From UKL13-2 sp036394575 (GTDB taxonomy: Bacteria; Pseudomonadota; Gammaproteobacteria; Burkholderiales; Usitatibacteraceae): 64,000 nucleotides of DNA. Both the position numbers and the translations under genes were made by a program. Positions 62,714 through 64,000 of this stretch are shown one piece after another; positions within the stretch are counted from its first letter, which is position 1, and every line of letters begins with the position of its first letter. The notes under the pieces were generated by a model that had not been told where the DNA came from, did not search any database, and was given only the letters and a program-made list of their open reading frames with translations. The DNA is taken from the NCBI GenBank assembly GCA_036394575.1, contig DASWEY010000019.1, positions 1 through 64,000 on the forward strand. Direction: 5' to 3'.

Positions 62714-63703
62714 TTAAAACCTGCGTTCGACCGCGAAAACGCATAATTGTAGCAAAGCATCGCGATAAACGGAATCCGGAAAATGCGAAATCGCGTCGGC
62801 CGCTATTTTGGCCTCGCGATGCGCCGCCTGCCGCGCGTAATCGATGGCGCCGGTCGCCTGGATGGTGGCGACGACGGCCGCCATGTTTTCCTTGCCGCCC
62901 TCTTCAATGGCTTGCCGGATCAGATCGCGCTGTGCGGCACTGCCCTCGCGCATTGCAAAAATCAACGGTAGTGTGGGCTTACCTTCGGCAAGATCGTCAC
63001 CCACATTCTTGCCGGTTTCACTGATATCGCCCGAGTAATCGAGCACATCGTCGATCAACTGGAAGGCGGTGCCCACATGGGTGCCGTAAGACGCCAGCGC
63101 CTCTTCATTGCGACTCGAGGCTTCGCCCAGGATCGCACCCACCCGGCAGGCCGCCTCGAACAGCTTGGCGGTCTTGTAGCGCACCACCTTGAGGTAGCTT
63201 TCCTCGTCGGTGTCGGCGTCGCGCACATTCATCAGTTGCAACACCTCGCCCTCGGAAATGATATTGGTCGCCTCGGCCATCACCCCCATCACGCGCATCG
63301 AGCCGACCTCGACCATCATCTGGAAGGCCCGCGAATACAGGAAGTCGCCGACCAGCACGCTGGCCGCATTGCCGAAGGCCGCGTTGGCGGTTTCGCGGCC
63401 GCGGCGCAGGTCCGATTCATCGACCACATCGTCATGCAGCAGGGTGGCGGTATGGATGAATTCGATCACCGCGGCCATTTCGTGCATGGCCGCCTTGGGC
63501 GCGCCGGCCAGGCTGCCGCTGAGCGCCACCAGGACCGGGCGCAGACGCTTGCCGCCGGCACTGATGATGTAGCTGGAAATCTGGTTGACCAGGATGACGT
63601 CGGAGGCAAGGCGCTGGCGGATGACGCCGTCGATGGCCTGCATATCGGCCTCGATGACGGCGCGGATCGCATCGAGGTTCACGGGATGGTGCGAAGAATT
63701 CAT
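62714..63703 (-). CDS. ispB: Octaprenyl diphosphate synthase
   Basis: 329 residues. The first aspartate-rich motif DDVVDESDLRRG and the second DDVLDYSGD bind magnesium and the diphosphates; GGKRLRPVLV precedes them as in all long-chain trans-prenyltransferases. Adds isopentenyl units to make the side chain of ubiquinone. The gene is divergent from rplU, the classical arrangement in beta- and gammaproteobacteria. Confidence 0.95.
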   Translation of the reverse strand: MNSSHHPVNLDAIRAVIEADMQAIDGVIRQRLASDVILVNQISSYIISAGGKRLRPVLVALSGSLAGAPKAAMHEMAAVIEFIHTATLLHDDVVDESDLRRGRETANAAFGNAASVLVGDFLYSRAFQMMVEVGSMRVMGVMAEATNIISEGEVLQLMNVRDADTDEESYLKVVRYKTAKLFEAACRVGAILGEASSRNEEALASYGTHVGTAFQLIDDVLDYSGDISETGKNVGDDLAEGKPTLPLIFAMREGSAAQRDLIRQAIEEGGKENMAAVVATIQATGAIDYARQAAHREAKIAADAISHFPDSVYRDALLQLCVFAVERRF

Positions 63704-63800
63704 GCGTTATTGGTGATTTTATCGGGAGCGGCCCCCGGATACGGCCTGGCCGGCCGCGACTAACTATCTGTTTCGACTAAACATCAGAACAAAATTCGCA

Positions 63801-63829
63801 TTGACGCGCCAGTCGGGGATTCGTATAAT
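63801..63829 (+). promoter_or_regulatory. Sigma-70 promoter of rplU
   Basis: TTGACG (63801-63806), a 17-bp spacer and TATAAT (63824-63829) give an almost ideal promoter. The start point would lie near 63836, leaving a 5' leader of about 120 nt before rplU. Confidence 0.85.
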
Positions 63830-63954
63830 AGCGGGTTCATTCGTCGCCCACCAATTTCTTCGCGGTTTTCGCTGCGGGCAGGCTGGTCCCGGGATTGCTG
63901 AAACGGTTACCCGGCGCACGATGGATTACACGAATCTTTTTCAGGAGTTTAACC

Positions 63955-64000
63955 ATGTATGCGGTCATAAAAACCGGCGGGAAGCAGTATCGTGTCCAGG
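63955..64000 (+). CDS. rplU: 50S ribosomal protein L21 (3' end missing)
   Basis: Fifteen residues are visible (MYAVIKTGGKQYRVQ), the unmistakable start of L21. CAGGAG lies 8-9 nt upstream of the ATG. rpmA and obg are expected beyond the window. Confidence 0.95.
   Translation, partial: MYAVIKTGGKQYRVQ

Overview
The window is a stretch of GC-rich chromosome from a betaproteobacterium, most likely a member of the Burkholderiales. The evidence is the housekeeping block in the last 16 kb: nrdB and nrdA, ampD, pilR and pilS, a PP0621-type zinc-ribbon protein, fpr, tRNA-Pro(CGG), ispB, and the start of rplU on the opposite strand. Genus and species cannot be fixed from the sequence alone.

Layout. 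Positions 1-31 kb are an accessory region of small regulator-plus-enzyme modules. TetR, LysR, ArsR or AraC-type regulators sit beside VOC/GFA proteins, SDRs, an MFS exporter, an aldo-keto reductase with a frameshifted metallo-hydrolase, a DoxX-pirin pair and an isoquinoline-1-oxidoreductase-type molybdenum hydroxylase. Most modules read away from their regulator, and several divergent promoters carry clear dyad operators. The same region holds a secreted pair with an HExxH protein, a polysaccharide deacetylase, a PHB-depolymerase-type esterase and a ParE/RHH toxin-antitoxin pair. Positions 31-42 kb hold a DUF1003 protein, a CzcE-like protein, a DUF3297 protein, an HflX paralogue with an acidic insert, a Tat-exported alpha/beta hydrolase, a large DUF3857/transglutaminase membrane protein and hicAB.

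Positions 42.4-47.7 kb form a visibly more A+T-rich island. It holds a two-TM coiled-coil protein (possibly DUF6161), a lipoprotein, and a tightly coupled trypsin-like protease plus OLD/RecF-like ATPase pair. That pair is the best candidate here for an undescribed anti-phage or conflict system. Positions 47.7-64 kb are the conserved core block. It includes an nrdA promoter region with two NrdR boxes and DnaA boxes, two small DUF1508 proteins between nrdA and nrdB, and a MASE1-PAS4-GGDEF-EAL protein.

The most unusual global feature is a dispersed intergenic repeat family (called family A here). It is a 70-100 bp imperfect palindrome with an asymmetric tail. About fourteen full or partial copies lie between 4.5 and 58.2 kb, and every copy I recognise points the same way on the + strand whatever the direction of the flanking genes. 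Several copies touch gene ends, and three bracket the foreign-looking genes of the A+T-rich island. A second repeat, family B, carries in one copy perfect 20-bp inverted arms.
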